From Paragorgia papillata (taxonomy: Eukaryota; Cnidaria; Anthozoa; Scleralcyonacea; Coralliidae): a DNA stretch of 64,000 nucleotides. The position numbers and the translations under genes were made by a program. Position 1 is the stretch's first letter, and each line of letters starts with the position of its first letter. The notes beneath the pieces are model-generated. The model had not been told where the DNA came from, made no database searches, and worked only from the letters and a program-made list of their open reading frames with translations. Below, one piece after another: positions 1 to 11,264 of this stretch. Where the stretch lies: the NCBI GenBank assembly GCA_035771165.1, contig JAWNZC010000294.1, positions 931,501 through 995,500 of the forward strand, written 5' to 3'.

Positions 1-745
1 CTAAGGATGTCAAAATGACTCTTGATCTGTAATGTCAATTCAGATGTGCGGTGCTGATCATAGTTTGAGTGTAAGAATTTAAGACATGAACAACATACTA
101 TTGACTTGAAGAGTTATATGAATAGATCGTAATATGATTGCTGTTGTGTTTAATGAATTAAATCAAAGTTATTTGTTTGTCTGCATGTTTTAATCTCATT
201 TGTATGCATAGCGTGATGAGTCAGTTATCCGAAGATAACTAGTTATCCCACTAGTTATCGCATACTAATGAGTATTTTTACCCCACAATTTCCCTGTCTT
301 CAAAGCCCTACCCACTTGACGTCGTTTAAGACAGTTGGATAAAGGATTTAACGCGTCTCTTGGAACAATGAATTTTGGGTGTGTCATGGGACAATAAACA
401 ATCCTTTGTTTGATATCTTTAGGCTGTTAAGGACATAGACACCCTGTAAATACAAAACCTTTTGTTTCTGTTCCTGAAATACAAACAGACGTCTCCAGAT
501 TTCTTGGAGATATTTCTCTTCATGAGCTGGGGCGCTTGATCACGCACGCTCTCATCATGTACCAATCGGCGTTTCCACTGAAGATGACGTTGAGAGCAAA
601 CTGTCCAAGCTACTTATGGAACACGTTGAACATAAGCCAGTAAGAATCTTGCAAAATCTTTACTTATTTCCAATCATTTTCTTATATTCCAGTATTTCTA
701 CTTGTATCTTAACAATCAAACAAACGCTCAAAAATATTTGAAAAA

Positions 746-1290
746 CTAGGTCTAGAATACCAGCAATTTTGCGAATAGAACAGCGTAGCGTCGGTGTTTC
801 ATCCCTTTCCTCTCTTCTCCTCTTCTCTCACCGTGCGTGCTCGGCTCGCGGCTTCCCGCTCGTTTGCTACGTGTTCGCCTCGCGGCTATGCCACTCAATC
901 GCTAGTAAAGAACAGAAAAACTCAACTTTTATTGAGCATTAATCGCGTTTAAATAAAACGCTGCAATACGAGAAGCGCCGCCATAATAAAAGAACCAAAA
1001 AATTACCGGAATTGAAATACAAGCGTCGCAGTTGGGCCCCCTGTGGTTTCACTAGCAGACGTTGGTTGGGGATTGTGAGCGAGCCATAAGAACGTCTGCG
1101 AAGGAGACTAATAATAGCAAGGATATATAAACTTCCTCTGTTAAGTCACTTATTTACACATTCAAAAATTTCATCAAAAATATACTTTTATTTTCTTATA
1201 AAAATAAATGAAAGTATAAAATAGATTTAAATGTAAAGTTATTCTAAAATTAAAATGAAAGTAAAGTGAAATTAAAACCGAAATAAAAGT
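746..1290. other. Unit-1-specific segment without a recognised gene
   Basis: Replaces the sequence present in units 2-4. It includes a C/T-rich then GC-rich stretch (about 795-895) and a short piece near 1120-1165 resembling 9165-9210 of unit 2. No open frame or RNA gene is visible. Confidence 0.5.
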
Positions 1291-1517
1291 ACTCGGGGAA
1301 GCCAAGTAATCCATTGCTTGTCGCGAGAACAGACGCTCATCTTCTCTTTCGTATTCTCTACGAATCTTATCTCGCCACAGCAGATCATTTTCTTCAGATT
1401 CGGCCGACGCAGAAGCGCTCTGTGCTTCTCCGTCATTTCGGTGAGATAGTTGAGGTGGATCTGATGTGAACAGTGATGCGATGGAGAGAAAGAATCCGAC
1501 TATATTTCCTCTATCAT
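1291..1517 (-). pseudogene. Inverted 5' fragment of the polytopic membrane gene
   Basis: The reverse complement matches about 2742-2968, the first 75 codons of copy 1. The ATG is at 1517-1515 and homology ends after the codons for the YLASPS region. A 2-base insertion (TA) after the fifth codon creates an immediate stop, so it cannot encode the protein. Homology continues outward through the gene's 5' flank to about 1625. The fragment therefore forms an inverted pair with the start of the intact gene 1.2 kb away. Confidence 0.88.
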
Positions 1518-1627
1518 TGTTGTTAGTTCTCTATAAGCTTGTATAACTTTGGATTCAAATAAGCCCGTTAGAATCTGTCATGCATGTCAACATCTATTAA
1601 TGACTTAATGACCTATCAGTATATATA

Positions 1628-1954
1628 CAGGGTGAATAAAAAAAAACTGTGCCTTTCATATTCAAATTAGCCGCATAGCGGCTGTAATTTGACAGAAGTT
1701 CCCTAAATATCTCATGGGTATACGAAGCATATCAAATAAGTGAACCCTCATGGGTATACGAAGCATATCAAATAAGGTTCACTTATTTGATATTCACTTA
1801 TTTGATATGCTTCGTATACCCATGAGATATTTAGGGTTCACTTATTTGATATCGGCTTCGTATACCCATGAGATATTTAGGGAACTTCTGTCAAATTACG
1901 GCCTATGCGGCTAATTTGAATATGAAAGGCATCAGTTTTTTTTTATTCACCCTG
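1628..1954. mobile_element. Palindromic MITE, 327 bp
   Basis: Ends are perfect inverted repeats beginning CAGGGTGAATAAAAAAA, and most of the interior is also self-complementary (the GTATACGAAGCATATCAAAT motif in both orientations). It lies inside the left arm of the larger inverted structure. The corresponding position in the other units is uninterrupted. No clean target-site duplication could be read. Confidence 0.82.
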
Positions 1955-1979
1955 CAGATGACATTAACGCTATCTAGCG

Positions 1980-2575
1980 TAACAGCGAGGATCTCAAAAT
2001 TCCCCCACAAGTATCTTTTCAGTCAAAGTAGCACAGTATCTTTCCCAAGCGAAAGTTAACTCTGTCTTATTTGAGAGAATACTTAAAATGTCAAAGTTAC
2101 ATCTGTCTACGGCAGTTTTCGGCTTTCTTGTTTCGTTGTTGAGATATTTCAGTTTTCGGTTTGATATGCAAATCAACTTCTTGCCGACCGCATGGGGCCG
2201 ATTCGTTTTTCAATGCTGACTTTTGGACTTTACTCTAACGCCAGACGATTTTACTAGCTTGTCAAGGAGTCAAGTTGACTCTCTCCTTGACAAGCAAGTA
2301 AAATCGTCTGGCGTTAGAGTAAAGTACAAAAGTCAGCATTGAAAAACGAATCGGCCCCATGTGGTCGGCAAGAAGTTGATTTGCATATCAAACCGAAAAC
2401 TGAAATATCTCAACAACGAAACAAGGAAGCGGGAAACTGCCGTAGACAGATGTTACTTTGACATTTTAAGTATTCTCTCAAATAAGACAGAGTTAGCTCT
2501 CGCTAGTTGGGAACGATACTGTGCTACTTTGACTGAAAAGAGACTTGTGGGGGAATTCTGAGATCTCGCTCAATT
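1980..2575. repeat. Foldback with about 280-bp arms
   Basis: Arms 1980-2263 and 2287-2575 are reverse complements with scattered mismatches, meeting at a short spacer near 2265-2285. Each arm contains ATGCAAAT (2166-2173 and, inverted, 2379-2386). The right arm corresponds to the gene upstream region of units 2-4, so this is an inverted duplication of that region. Confidence 0.85.
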
Positions 2576-2685
2576 AGGCACAACGGAAGTTAAACAAGAG
2601 GAAATCCTCGCTGTTACGCTAGGTCGTTAAGTCATTAATAGATGTTGACATGCCAGATTCTAGCGGGATTAGTTGACTCCAAAGT

Positions 2686-2693
2686 TGTACAAG
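2686..2693 (+). promoter_or_regulatory. Degenerate TATA-like site of copy 1
   Basis: At the position of TATAAAAG in copies 2-4, this copy reads TGTACAAG, 51-58 bases before the ATG. The inverted fragment of the same region (near 1540) reads TTATACAAG on the minus strand, an intermediate form. Loss of core promoter function is inference. Confidence 0.4.
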
Positions 2694-2743
2694 TTTATGG
2701 AGAACTAAACATTCAAAGTCGCACCGTTTGAGAAAAAACAACA

Positions 2744-4324
2744 ATGATAGAGGAAATAGTCGGATTCTTTCTCTCCACCGCATCACTCTTCACATCAGAT
2801 CCACCTCAACTTTCTCACCGAAATGACGGAGTAGTACAGAGCGCTTCTGCGTCGGCCGAATCTGAAGAAAATGATTTGCTGTGGCGAGATAGGATTCATA
2901 GAGAATACGAAAGAGAAGATGAGCGTCTGTTCTCGCGACAAGCAATGGATTACTTGGCTTCCCCGAGTTATGTATCAGTTGGCAACGAACTACGAGTTAT
3001 GCCTAGCTTGTGCCAGTCTATTCAGAGAGGTCTACGGGCAAGTCTCGCAATAATGGTAGCCGTGTTTCCCGTTGTTCTGTTCGGGATCGCCTTGCTCTAT
3101 TTTGATCTGAACACAACTAATCTATGTTTGGAATGGAAGCACTACAACAACAGTATACCTCTTGCTGTAATGAGATGGAAATTGATTGGCGAGGATATTC
3201 AGGCAATCCTTATCTTCATTTGGTTTCCCGTTACACTGATATTGATATTCGGATGGACGGAGTTCAAATCAAATCACATCGCATCTTTGTACGTCGGTTT
3301 CGCCACGGGGATAGCAGTGGTGATCTACAAAACATTTTTATTTGTTTTCGGCGTTTTTGGAATACATGATTACTACAGATTCCCTGGAAATGTGCTATTC
3401 GTTGTAAACGTTGTCTGGGGCAGTGTTATCGTGGCACGAAATATCCACAGGCTTCATCACTTGACGTCTAAGCTTCGGATCTTTACTCTGATTTCATCTG
3501 GCTCCATCGCTGGTTTAATCATAGCCTATGTTTATAGGTATCCTATCGTCCCGTTCTTCAACCAGCTTGAAAGGCAGTCCTACAAAGTCCTAGTGGCCGC
3601 CATTGCTCCGCTCGTTGCGTTACTACCAACAGCCATTTGTAAACGCATGATCTTGCAGCGAAACTCGGAGATTATACAACCAGAACAGGGTTACCTTCTC
3701 GTCTATTTCCTACGCGGGACAACCATTTTTGTTTATCGCATCATGCAGGCTGATTTCAACAGCATATGGTTCTTCATCGCTCTCTCGTTGTTCAGTGGCC
3801 TTTCGAACGTCGCCAGGCAAGCCACGCGACAAATCCGAGAGAAAATATGGACGCGTGTCGTCGAGTTCCTGAAAAAGACATGTTGCAGAAGCCTAGAGAA
3901 ACTGCCATTCAACACACCCCAGCAGCGAAGCCTGAAGGCGGACATAGAGATCCAAAACATACTTTTCGGGTACACCACTTTCATAATGAGTCAAGTTTAT
4001 CTTGTGTTGTATCTGGTAACAAACTTCGAAATTTCTATTGGGCCCGTTCTGAAACAGTTTTTGGTCCGAGTTTCCATTGGGCTGGCCATCGATTTTGTTT
4101 TTAATTGTCTTTCTATTTTTATTCAAATTCACTGGTATGACATTCCTATTCGGAGAGTCTGGTTGAAATACTGGAAACGACACACGGTTGCTAACGCCAT
4201 ACTCCTTGGTGCGATAGTGTGTTACTTCACCACAATTCTCCTCACTGTTTTTCAAGTTCGCACGGATAAGTCAGCAGAATTGTATCCCGTCAAAAAGTGC
4301 ACCCTGCCCTTTACAACCTGGTGA
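2744..4324 (+). CDS. Polytopic membrane protein of unknown function, copy 1 (intact)
   Basis: Single-exon frame of 526 codons. I do not recognise the family. The N-terminal 95 residues are soluble and acidic (REYEREDER at 53-61). About 11 membrane segments follow, near residues 99-120, 152-171, 182-206, 216-232, 246-264, 281-298, 318-333, 340-354, 407-426, 436-462 and 482-503. Two N-glycosylation sequons (NTT at 123, NNS at 135) fall in the loop between segments 1 and 2. Basic loops at 231-245, 299-306, 355-400 and 464-480 fit the opposite face, which implies a cytosolic N-terminus and an outside C-terminus. The ATG is supported because it is the first ATG in this frame in all four copies and the protein sequence is conserved from it. 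This copy carries substitutions such as H25 (R elsewhere) and S33 (F elsewhere). A receptor or transporter role is possible but not shown. An intronless gene could be an old retrocopy. Confidence 0.85.
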   Translation: MIEEIVGFFLSTASLFTSDPPQLSHRNDGVVQSASASAESEENDLLWRDRIHREYEREDERLFSRQAMDYLASPSYVSVGNELRVMPSLCQSIQRGLRASLAIMVAVFPVVLFGIALLYFDLNTTNLCLEWKHYNNSIPLAVMRWKLIGEDIQAILIFIWFPVTLILIFGWTEFKSNHIASLYVGFATGIAVVIYKTFLFVFGVFGIHDYYRFPGNVLFVVNVVWGSVIVARNIHRLHHLTSKLRIFTLISSGSIAGLIIAYVYRYPIVPFFNQLERQSYKVLVAAIAPLVALLPTAICKRMILQRNSEIIQPEQGYLLVYFLRGTTIFVYRIMQADFNSIWFFIALSLFSGLSNVARQATRQIREKIWTRVVEFLKKTCCRSLEKLPFNTPQQRSLKADIEIQNILFGYTTFIMSQVYLVLYLVTNFEISIGPVLKQFLVRVSIGLAIDFVFNCLSIFIQIHWYDIPIRRVWLKYWKRHTVANAILLGAIVCYFTTILLTVFQVRTDKSAELYPVKKCTLPFTTW

Positions 4325-5238
4325 GAAAAATTCCTATGGCATACGGCTCAGGTAGTGATGTATAAAGCTGTTAAAGCATGCAGTTTCCGACACGTGTTCT
4401 CGGAAAATTCACAAATCGTAATACTAGTAAACATCGATGTTGTCGTATTTGAACCGCTGTCACAGGAAATCACCCCCCCCCCCCCCCCAAAAAAAAAAAT
4501 TATCTAGAACGTTTCTCCCGAGAAATCTCCCGGTAACCCCCCTGGAAACCCTCCCCCCTCCCCCCTCCTCTCAAGAACACACTCAGTTAATCTTATTAGA
4601 GATTTATAACCGGGCATTAACCCTACTTACACATTTCATAAAAGGAGACTATACATACAGTCCTGTCAAAATTGCCCAGCAAATAATTTTCAAAAGAGCC
4701 ATAACGCTAATGTTTATATACTCGTGGGTTTATTTTATTTTTATTTTATTTGGGTGTCACGATTATGCATTTACTTCCGCTAGTATTCACGCTTCCGGTG
4801 AGTTGTTTGCCGTGTGACGGAGTGGGGCCGAGAGGCACTCTGGTGAGGCACGTTGTAAGTTGTTCGCTCCTTGGAGTTTGACAAAAAGTTGAACAGCGCT
4901 TTGCCTTTTGATGACGGTCTTCTTGCACGTTGTTGGTAGATTTCGAAATAGACTGACTGACTTTGTAGTTTAATTAACAGCGATCAGATGTGACTGATAA
5001 CTGTCTAGCTTGGTCGTAAATATGTTCACCTCTGTGAAGTATGCACCACATTCAGCCTTCATCTGATCTTGCTCGGCCCACTCCCACCTTTGCTAGCGCG
5101 GGATGGAGCCCCTGTGGATGAGAGGCCTTCGATTCAGATTTTGTGATTACTGCAATAACACTACAACCAGTATCTTTTACCCAAGCACCTCCGCAGTTTC
5201 TCAGTAGCCCGAGTGAACGCCTGACCCAAGGCGTCTTG
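4325..5238. other. 3' flank of copy 1 including C16A11 tract
   Basis: No gene is visible. A run of 16 C followed by 11 A lies at 4473-4499. The rest is shared with the other units, including a moderately GC-rich stretch near 5070-5130. No AATAAA lies immediately after the stop. The nearest obvious one is near 5740. Confidence 0.6.
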
Positions 5239-5394
5239 TTTAATTTAATTTAATTTAATTTAATTTAATTTAATTTAATTTAATTTAATTTAATTTAATT
5301 TAATTTAATTTAATTTAATTTAATTTAATTTAATTTAATTTAAATTAATTTAATTTAATTTAATTTAATTTAATTTAATTTAATTTAATTTAAT
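5239..5394 (+). repeat. (AATTT)n microsatellite, unit 1
   Basis: About 31 pentamers of TTTAA/AATTT with a single interruption near 5341. The array abuts the left end of the TIR element that follows. Confidence 0.97.
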
Positions 5395-6040
5395 GACGTT
5401 TCGTCACACAAGTAACATCTTCAGTGTGATAAATATTTACACGATTTCGACTAATATACTTAATAAAATCAGAAAAACATATAGGATGGTAAGTTTATTT
5501 ATCTCTCAAGTCAAACCTTCTCTCAATAACGATATTCGATCTTTTCCTTTAACACCATTTTAATCTCTATCCCCGTTTATTTACCTACCCATTCACTCCC
5601 ACTTTCTTCTCTTAAAACACGATCAAGTCGGTTTTCTTTGTTTTTTTCGGGATTTATATTATTTATACTAATTATTCAAACAAGCTTGTAGAAGTCTGTG
5701 TATGTGTTCAAAGAACCTTTACGTACTTCTCAAGTTGTTTAATAAACTATTATTCAAAGGTTGCTTTGGAGTCTTATTATTTCACAAAATCCCGTTAACA
5801 TTTGACATAACAATGTCCTTCGATACTCGGTAAATGCTATCTTTTAGAAAACCTTCTTCAATCGTACTTAGGCCCTCGGGATCTATCTGGCTTAAAGCCT
5901 CCGTTCTCGGTATTTATCCTATACTTATTTCATCACATCTATTTTTGTATCAGTTCAGTACATTAGTCGAAAATCAATCGTGTAAATATTTTTCGCCCTG
6001 AAGATGTTACTTGGATAGTGACGAAATGTTAGTAAATTAA
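5392..6040. mobile_element. TIR element next to the pentamer array, unit 1
   Basis: The left end (GACGTTTCGTCACACAAGTA near 5395) and right end (near 5990-6030, TTACTTGGATAGTGACGAAA) are inverted repeats of about 70 bp with mismatches, including a CGTGTAAATATTT block. The interior of about 500 bp is non-coding. The flanks are TTAA-rich, so the exact ends are uncertain. Confidence 0.65.
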
Positions 6041-6065
6041 ATTATGTTGTTTTTTTCAAACTTTA

Positions 6066-6184
6066 TCGTTATGGCGTTTTTTTGAAAGTTACTTGCTGGA
6101 CAATTATCGTTTTGACAAGACTATTATCGTTATGGCGTTTTTTGAAAGTTACTTGCTGGACAATTATCGTTTTGACAAGACTAT
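6066..6184 (+). repeat. 60-bp tandem pair
   Basis: Two direct copies of a 60-bp unit containing TATCGTTATGGCG and TTGACAAGACTAT. Units 2 (13026-13145) and 3 (20086-20205) also have two copies; unit 4 has only one. Confidence 0.85.
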
Positions 6185-6524
6185 ATATATACGCTTTTCG
6201 TCTGGTATAGACCTTATTCAAAAATGGCCACCGAATTCGAATTCTTTTATGTGCATACAAAGTAACCCTTATGACCTCGATTTATGGTAAAATTATTTTG
6301 AATTTCTCACATGAAAACGAGTTCATAAGGGCTAATTTATATGCATTTTTCACACATCATTAGATATTCATAGCATTTCGGCCAATCCGGTTGCTTGATT
6401 TACGTCACATGTACTTCCCTAGAAACCCAGTCTAAACCAGAGACCTAATTAATTCAAGTGGGCAGGGCTTAGAAGATGAGGGAAATTGAGGGGAAAACAA
6501 TACAATAGTTAATTTAAAATTTCA

Positions 6525-6628
6525 ATACTGTATTTAGAAATGTTTTCTAAATACAGTAAACTGTATTTAGAAAACATTAATAAATACAATACGCTGTATT
6601 TAGAAATCATTTCCCAATACAGTTTTCT
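6525..6628. repeat. CTGTATTTAGAAA hairpin cluster
   Basis: CTGTATTTAGAAA and its reverse complement alternate several times and could form overlapping hairpins. The same cluster occurs at 13486-13590 and 20548-20652. Unit 4 has a shortened version near 28035-28070. Confidence 0.7.
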
Positions 6629-7942
6629 GTCGCTATAGAAACCAGTTCCAAATACAACAGATTCTTTTACCTAACAGCCCTTCACAATATAAGCGACTAC
6701 ATGCGATACATATATTACACGTAAAATAGACCAAGTTATTAGACGACAGACAGAAACCTACGAAAAGCGCTAAAACAGTGATGTTGCTTGCAGACTGATT
6801 GAAGTAATGAAGTTTAAACGTCCATCCACCTTTCATAATATTATATAGATATAAAAGTCACACTGTCTTCTTTAGTTTGTAAAGTTCTACATTATTCCAA
6901 TTGTCATCTATACTTTCTCTGCTAGGAGATTATGACTGGGGGGGTAATACAAATAGCAAAAGGCAACTTGTAATTGAGTGTAACTAAGGATGTCAAAATG
7001 ACTCTTGATCTGTAATGTCAATTCAGATGTGCGGTGCTGATCATAGTTTGAGACTTTGAGTGTAAGATTTTAAGGACATGAACAATATACTATTGTCTTG
7101 AAGAGTTATATGAATAGATCGTAATATGGTTTATGAATTAAATCAAAGTTATTTGTTTGTCTGCATGTTTTAATCTCATTTGTATGCATAGCGTGATGAG
7201 TCAGTTATCCGAAGATAACCAGTTATCCCACTAGTTATCGCATACTAATGAGTATTTTTACCCCACAATTTCCCTGTCTTCAAAGCCCTGCCCACTTGAC
7301 GTCGTTTAAGACAGTTGGATAAAGGACTTAACGCGTCTCTTGGAACAATGAATTTTGGGTGTGTCATGGGATAATAAACAATCCTTTGTTTGATATCTTT
7401 AGGCTGTTAAGGACATAGACATCCTGTAAATACAAAACTTTTTGTTTCTGTTCCTGAAATACAAACAGACGTCTCCAGATTTCTTGGAGATATTTTCTCT
7501 TCATGAGCTGGGGCGCTTGATCACGCACGCTCTCATCATGTACCAATCGGCGTTTCCACTGAAGATAACGTTGAGAGCAAACTGTCCAAGCTACTTATAG
7601 AACACGTTGAACATAAGCCAGTAAGAATCTTGCAAAATCTTTACTTATTTCGAATCATTTTGTTATATTCCAGTATTTCTACTTGTATGTTAACAATCAA
7701 GCAAACGCTCAAAACAAAAATATTTGAAAAATATTTCATATTGTTGCATATGTAAATTAAACAACTTGACGTCACACGCGTGCATAAAGAGTTATATCAG
7801 AAGTCATATATCTTTGCTATATTATCAAATATAACTAGAAGTTACTATCGCAAGTGAAGTGCTGCCTCAAATGGGACAACAACCTTTAGCCTACTCCACA
7901 GGCAACTCTGTGCACTTCGTGGCTAATGTGACACCGCCTTGC

Positions 7943-8175
7943 CGACTCCACCCAAGATTGCTCACTCCACCCGTGATTGCCCATTCCACCCAAGATTGCT
8001 CACTCCACCCGAGATTGCCCACTCCACCCATGTTTGCTCACTCCACCCATGTTTGCCCACTCCACCCCAAGATTGCCCACATCCACCCGAGATTGCCCAC
8101 TCCACCCATGTTTTGCCCACTCCACCCATGTTTGCCCACTCCACCCATGTTTGCCCACTCCACCCAAGGTTTTCT
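7943..8175 (+). repeat. 19-bp minisatellite, unit 2
   Basis: About 12 copies of CACTCCACCCATGTTTGCC and variants (GAGATT, AAGATT in place of ATGTTT). The period of 19 is not a multiple of three, so the open frames across it are by-products. Confidence 0.93.
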
Positions 8176-9606
8176 CACCTCTTCACCATAAGAGCCCACA
8201 GAGTTGCTTGCGAAGGAGGTTGGAAAGTCCAAAAATTTAATTTTTATTACAATAGACAGAGTATGTACACATTTCTTCTATATTTTTTAATTATAAAATT
8301 GAGAACTACAAGTTAGTATAACTTATCGCTTGACATGATATGGCAAGGGTTTTGACAGGATGTATACACATAATTTATAATATACAAATATTAAATAATC
8401 GTGCCTCTTGCTCTAATGCTGTGGCAAAACTGTCAATGCAATTCCAAGTGCTTAATATGTTTTGACAAATCTAGAGCTTTAATAAAATTTTACAGCAATG
8501 AACCGTTGAGCCCATCAGATTATTTTTCAGAATTTGTGTAGGTCAAAACACACACACGCAGATAGTAGGGTCTGATCATGAACCCACACCAATATACATC
8601 TAAAAACAGAAGAAAACAAACGTGAAATCTGCCACCAAGAAACACAGCTGTCAGTTAAGAAACTCATATCTTACCATCGACAGGATAAACTCTCCTCGCT
8701 GAAATTATAAGACCGTTCACAAGTGTGTTAAAAGCATTCAAGTACATGTTGTCTCCTTGTACTTGGACATTGTCTAAGACATTGTCAATGGTTGTCGAAT
8801 TTCACTCGATAACTGGAATAGTTGATAAACTCATGAAAGAGCAATGCTTTCCTCGTCTTCCACGAGAAAGTAAAGACATGATGTATTTGTTCTTACAGTG
8901 AATTTTCTGTCGAGGAAGAACTTCGAGAAGCTGAACCAACCGAACCGAGTCCACATCAGCTTCGTCAGCTCATGTATGGATGACGTAATGCCGACAGACA
9001 GACAAATAAATAAACAAACTTAATTTAACAAATCGAGATCTGGTCAGCTATATACATAGCTCGGAAAAAGGATTGGGCACGAGGCAACGTCAAGAATAGT
9101 GTGCTGCCTGCCTTCCGTCGGCAGCAATCACTTGAAAATCCTAAAAAGAATTAATCTGGTTTGATAATAGCAAGGTTATATAACTTCCTCTCTTAAGTAA
9201 TTTATAACCTCATGTGACGTCAAGATGTTTAACTCTCTCCTTTGCAAGTTAGTAAAATCGTCTGGCGTATAACGTTACAATAAAATACTAAATTCAGCAT
9301 CGAAAACGAATTACCATGCGGTCGGCAAGAAGTTGATTTGCATATCAAACAAACTGAAATTATTTCAGTAAAATATCTCAACAACGAAACAAGGAAGCGA
9401 AAAACTGCCATAGCCAAGGTGTTACTTTGTCATTTTAAGTATTCTCTCAAATAAGACAGACAGAGTTAACTCTCGTTAAACAAGAGGAAATCCACGCTGT
9501 TTACGCGTATAGGTAGCGCTAATAATGCCATCCGATATACTAATAGGTCATTAAGGCATTAATAGATGTTGACATGACAGATTCTAGGGGATTAGTTGAC
9601 TCTAGT
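8176..9606. other. Upstream region of copy 2, shared with copies 3 and 4
   Basis: About 1.4 kb without a convincing gene, repeated at 15185-16612 and 22257-23686. It contains an arm of the ATGCAAAT foldback family (about 9230-9480; octamer, inverted, at 9336-9343), which leads into the gene promoter. The short open frames in it have no recognisable domain. Confidence 0.6.
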
Positions 9607-9614
9607 TATAAAAG
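9607..9614 (+). promoter_or_regulatory. TATA box candidate, copy 2
   Basis: TATAAAAG 62 bases before the ATG at 9676. The same octamer stands at the same distance in copies 3 and 4. Confidence 0.5.
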
Positions 9615-9675
9615 CTTATGGAGAACTACTAAACATTCGAAGTCGCCAAGTCGCGCCGTTTGAGAAACAACAACA

Positions 9676-11264
9676 ATGATAGAGGAGATAGTCGGATTCT
9701 TTCTCTCCATCGTATCACTCTTCACATCAGATCCACCTCAACTTTCTCGCCGAAATGACGGGGTAGTACAGTTCACTTCTGCGTCGACCGAATCTGAAGA
9801 AAATGATTTGTTCTGGCGAGATAGGATTCATAGAGAATACGAAAGAGAAGATGAGCGTCTGTTCTCGCGACAAGCAATGGATTACTTGGCTTCCCCGAGT
9901 TATGTATCAGTTGGCAACGAACTACGAGTTATGCCTAGCTTGTGCCAGTCTATTCAGAGAGGTCTACGGGCAAGTCTCGCAATAATGGTAGCCGTGTTTC
10001 CCGTTGTTCTGTTCGGGATCGCCTTGCTCTATTTTGATCTGAACACAACTAATCTATGTTTGGAATGGAAGCACTACAACAACAGTATACCTCTTGCTGT
10101 AATGAGATGGAAATTGATTGGCGAGGATATTCAGGCAATCCTTATCTTCATTTGGTTTCCCGTTACACTGATATTGATATTCGGATGGACGGAGTTCAAA
10201 TCAAATCACATCGCATCTTTGTACGTCGGTTTCGCCACGGGGACAGCAGTGGTGATCTACAAAACATTTTTATTTGTTTTCGGCGTTTTTGGAATACATG
10301 ATTACTACAGATTCCCTGGAAATGTGCTATTCGTTGTAAACGTTGTCTGGGGCAGTGTTATCGTGGCACGAAATATCCACAGGCTTCATCACTTGACGTC
10401 TAAGCTTCGGATCTTTACTCTGATTTCATCTGGCTCCATCGCTGGTTTAATCATAGCCTATGTTTATAGGTATCCTATCGTCCCGTTCTTCAACCAGCTT
10501 GAAAAGCAGTCCTACAAAGTCCTAGTGGCCGCCATTGCTCCGCTCGTTGCGTTACTACCAACAGCCATTTGTAAACGCATGATCTTGCAGCGAAACTCGG
10601 AGATTATACAACCAGAACAGGGTTACCTTCTCGTCTATTTCCTACGCGGGACAACCATTTTTGTTTATCGCATCATGCAGGCTGATTTCAACAGCATATG
10701 GTTCTTCATCGCTCTCCTCGTTATTCAGTGGCCTTTCGAACGTCGCCAGGCAAGCCACGCGACAAAATCCGAGAGAAAATATGGACGCGTGTCGTCGAGT
10801 TCCTGAAAAAGACATGTTGCAGAAACCTAGAGAAACTGCCATTCAACACACACACCCCAGCAGCGACGCCTGAAGGCGGACATAGAGATCCAAAACATAC
10901 TTTTCGGGTACACCACCTTCATAATGAGTCAAGTTTATCTTGTGTTGTATCTGGTAACAAACTTCGAAATTTCTATTGGGCCCGTTCTGAAACAGTTTTT
11001 GGTCCGAGTTTCCATTGGGCTGGCCATCGATTTTGTTTTTAATTGTCCTTTCTATTTTTATTCAAATTCACTGGTATGACATTCCTATTCGGAGAGTCTG
11101 GTTGAAATATTGGAAACGACACACGGTTGCTAACGCCATACTCCTTGGTGCGATAGTGTGTTACTATCACCACAATTCTCCTCACTGTTTTTCAAGTTCG
11201 CACGGATAAGTCAGCAGAATTGTATCCCGTCAAAAATTGCACCCTGCCCTTTACAACCTGGTGA
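9676..11264 (+). pseudogene. Polytopic membrane protein, copy 2, five indels
   Basis: Aligns end to end with copy 1 but is 8 bases longer. Extra bases occur near 10716 (+1), 10765 (+1), 10850 (+4), 11047 (+1) and 11164 (+1). The first indel shifts the frame inside membrane segment 8, and translation ends at 10806 after 376 codons. The first 1040 bases are clean and match copies 3 and 4, with changes relative to copy 1 at residues 11-13, 25, 33, 38 and 46. Either this is a decaying copy that makes at most a truncated protein, or the 3' part contains assembly errors in homopolymers and short repeats. Confidence 0.82.

Larger units (their letters stand above)
1..6983 (+). repeat. Tandem segmental unit 1 (about 7 kb)
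   Basis: First of four head-to-tail units. The window opens at the same CTAAGGATGTC string that opens units 2-4. About 1-745 and 2640-6983 align closely with the other units. The block 746-2640 is different: it lacks the 19-bp minisatellite region and instead holds an inverted gene fragment, a palindromic MITE and a foldback. The array may continue upstream of the window. Confidence 0.93.

Noticed and set aside
2744..4324. Assignment of the membrane protein to STRA6-like retinol receptors or to chemosensory receptors
   Set aside because: The predicted count of about 11 segments with the N-terminus inside does not fit either well, and no family signature could be identified by eye.
6633..6836. 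A 67-codon minus-strand frame conserved in all four units
   Set aside because: Conservation reflects recent segmental duplication. There is no domain, and neighbouring non-coding DNA is equally conserved.
7859..8316. Proline/histidine-rich frames over the 19-bp minisatellite (also at 14865 and 21944)
   Set aside because: The period of 19 is not a multiple of three, the frames overlap on both strands, they vary between units and the longest starts at a non-ATG codon.
9229..9417. A 62-codon minus-strand frame before copies 2-4
   Set aside because: It lies in a foldback arm that also appears as non-coding sequence elsewhere in the window.
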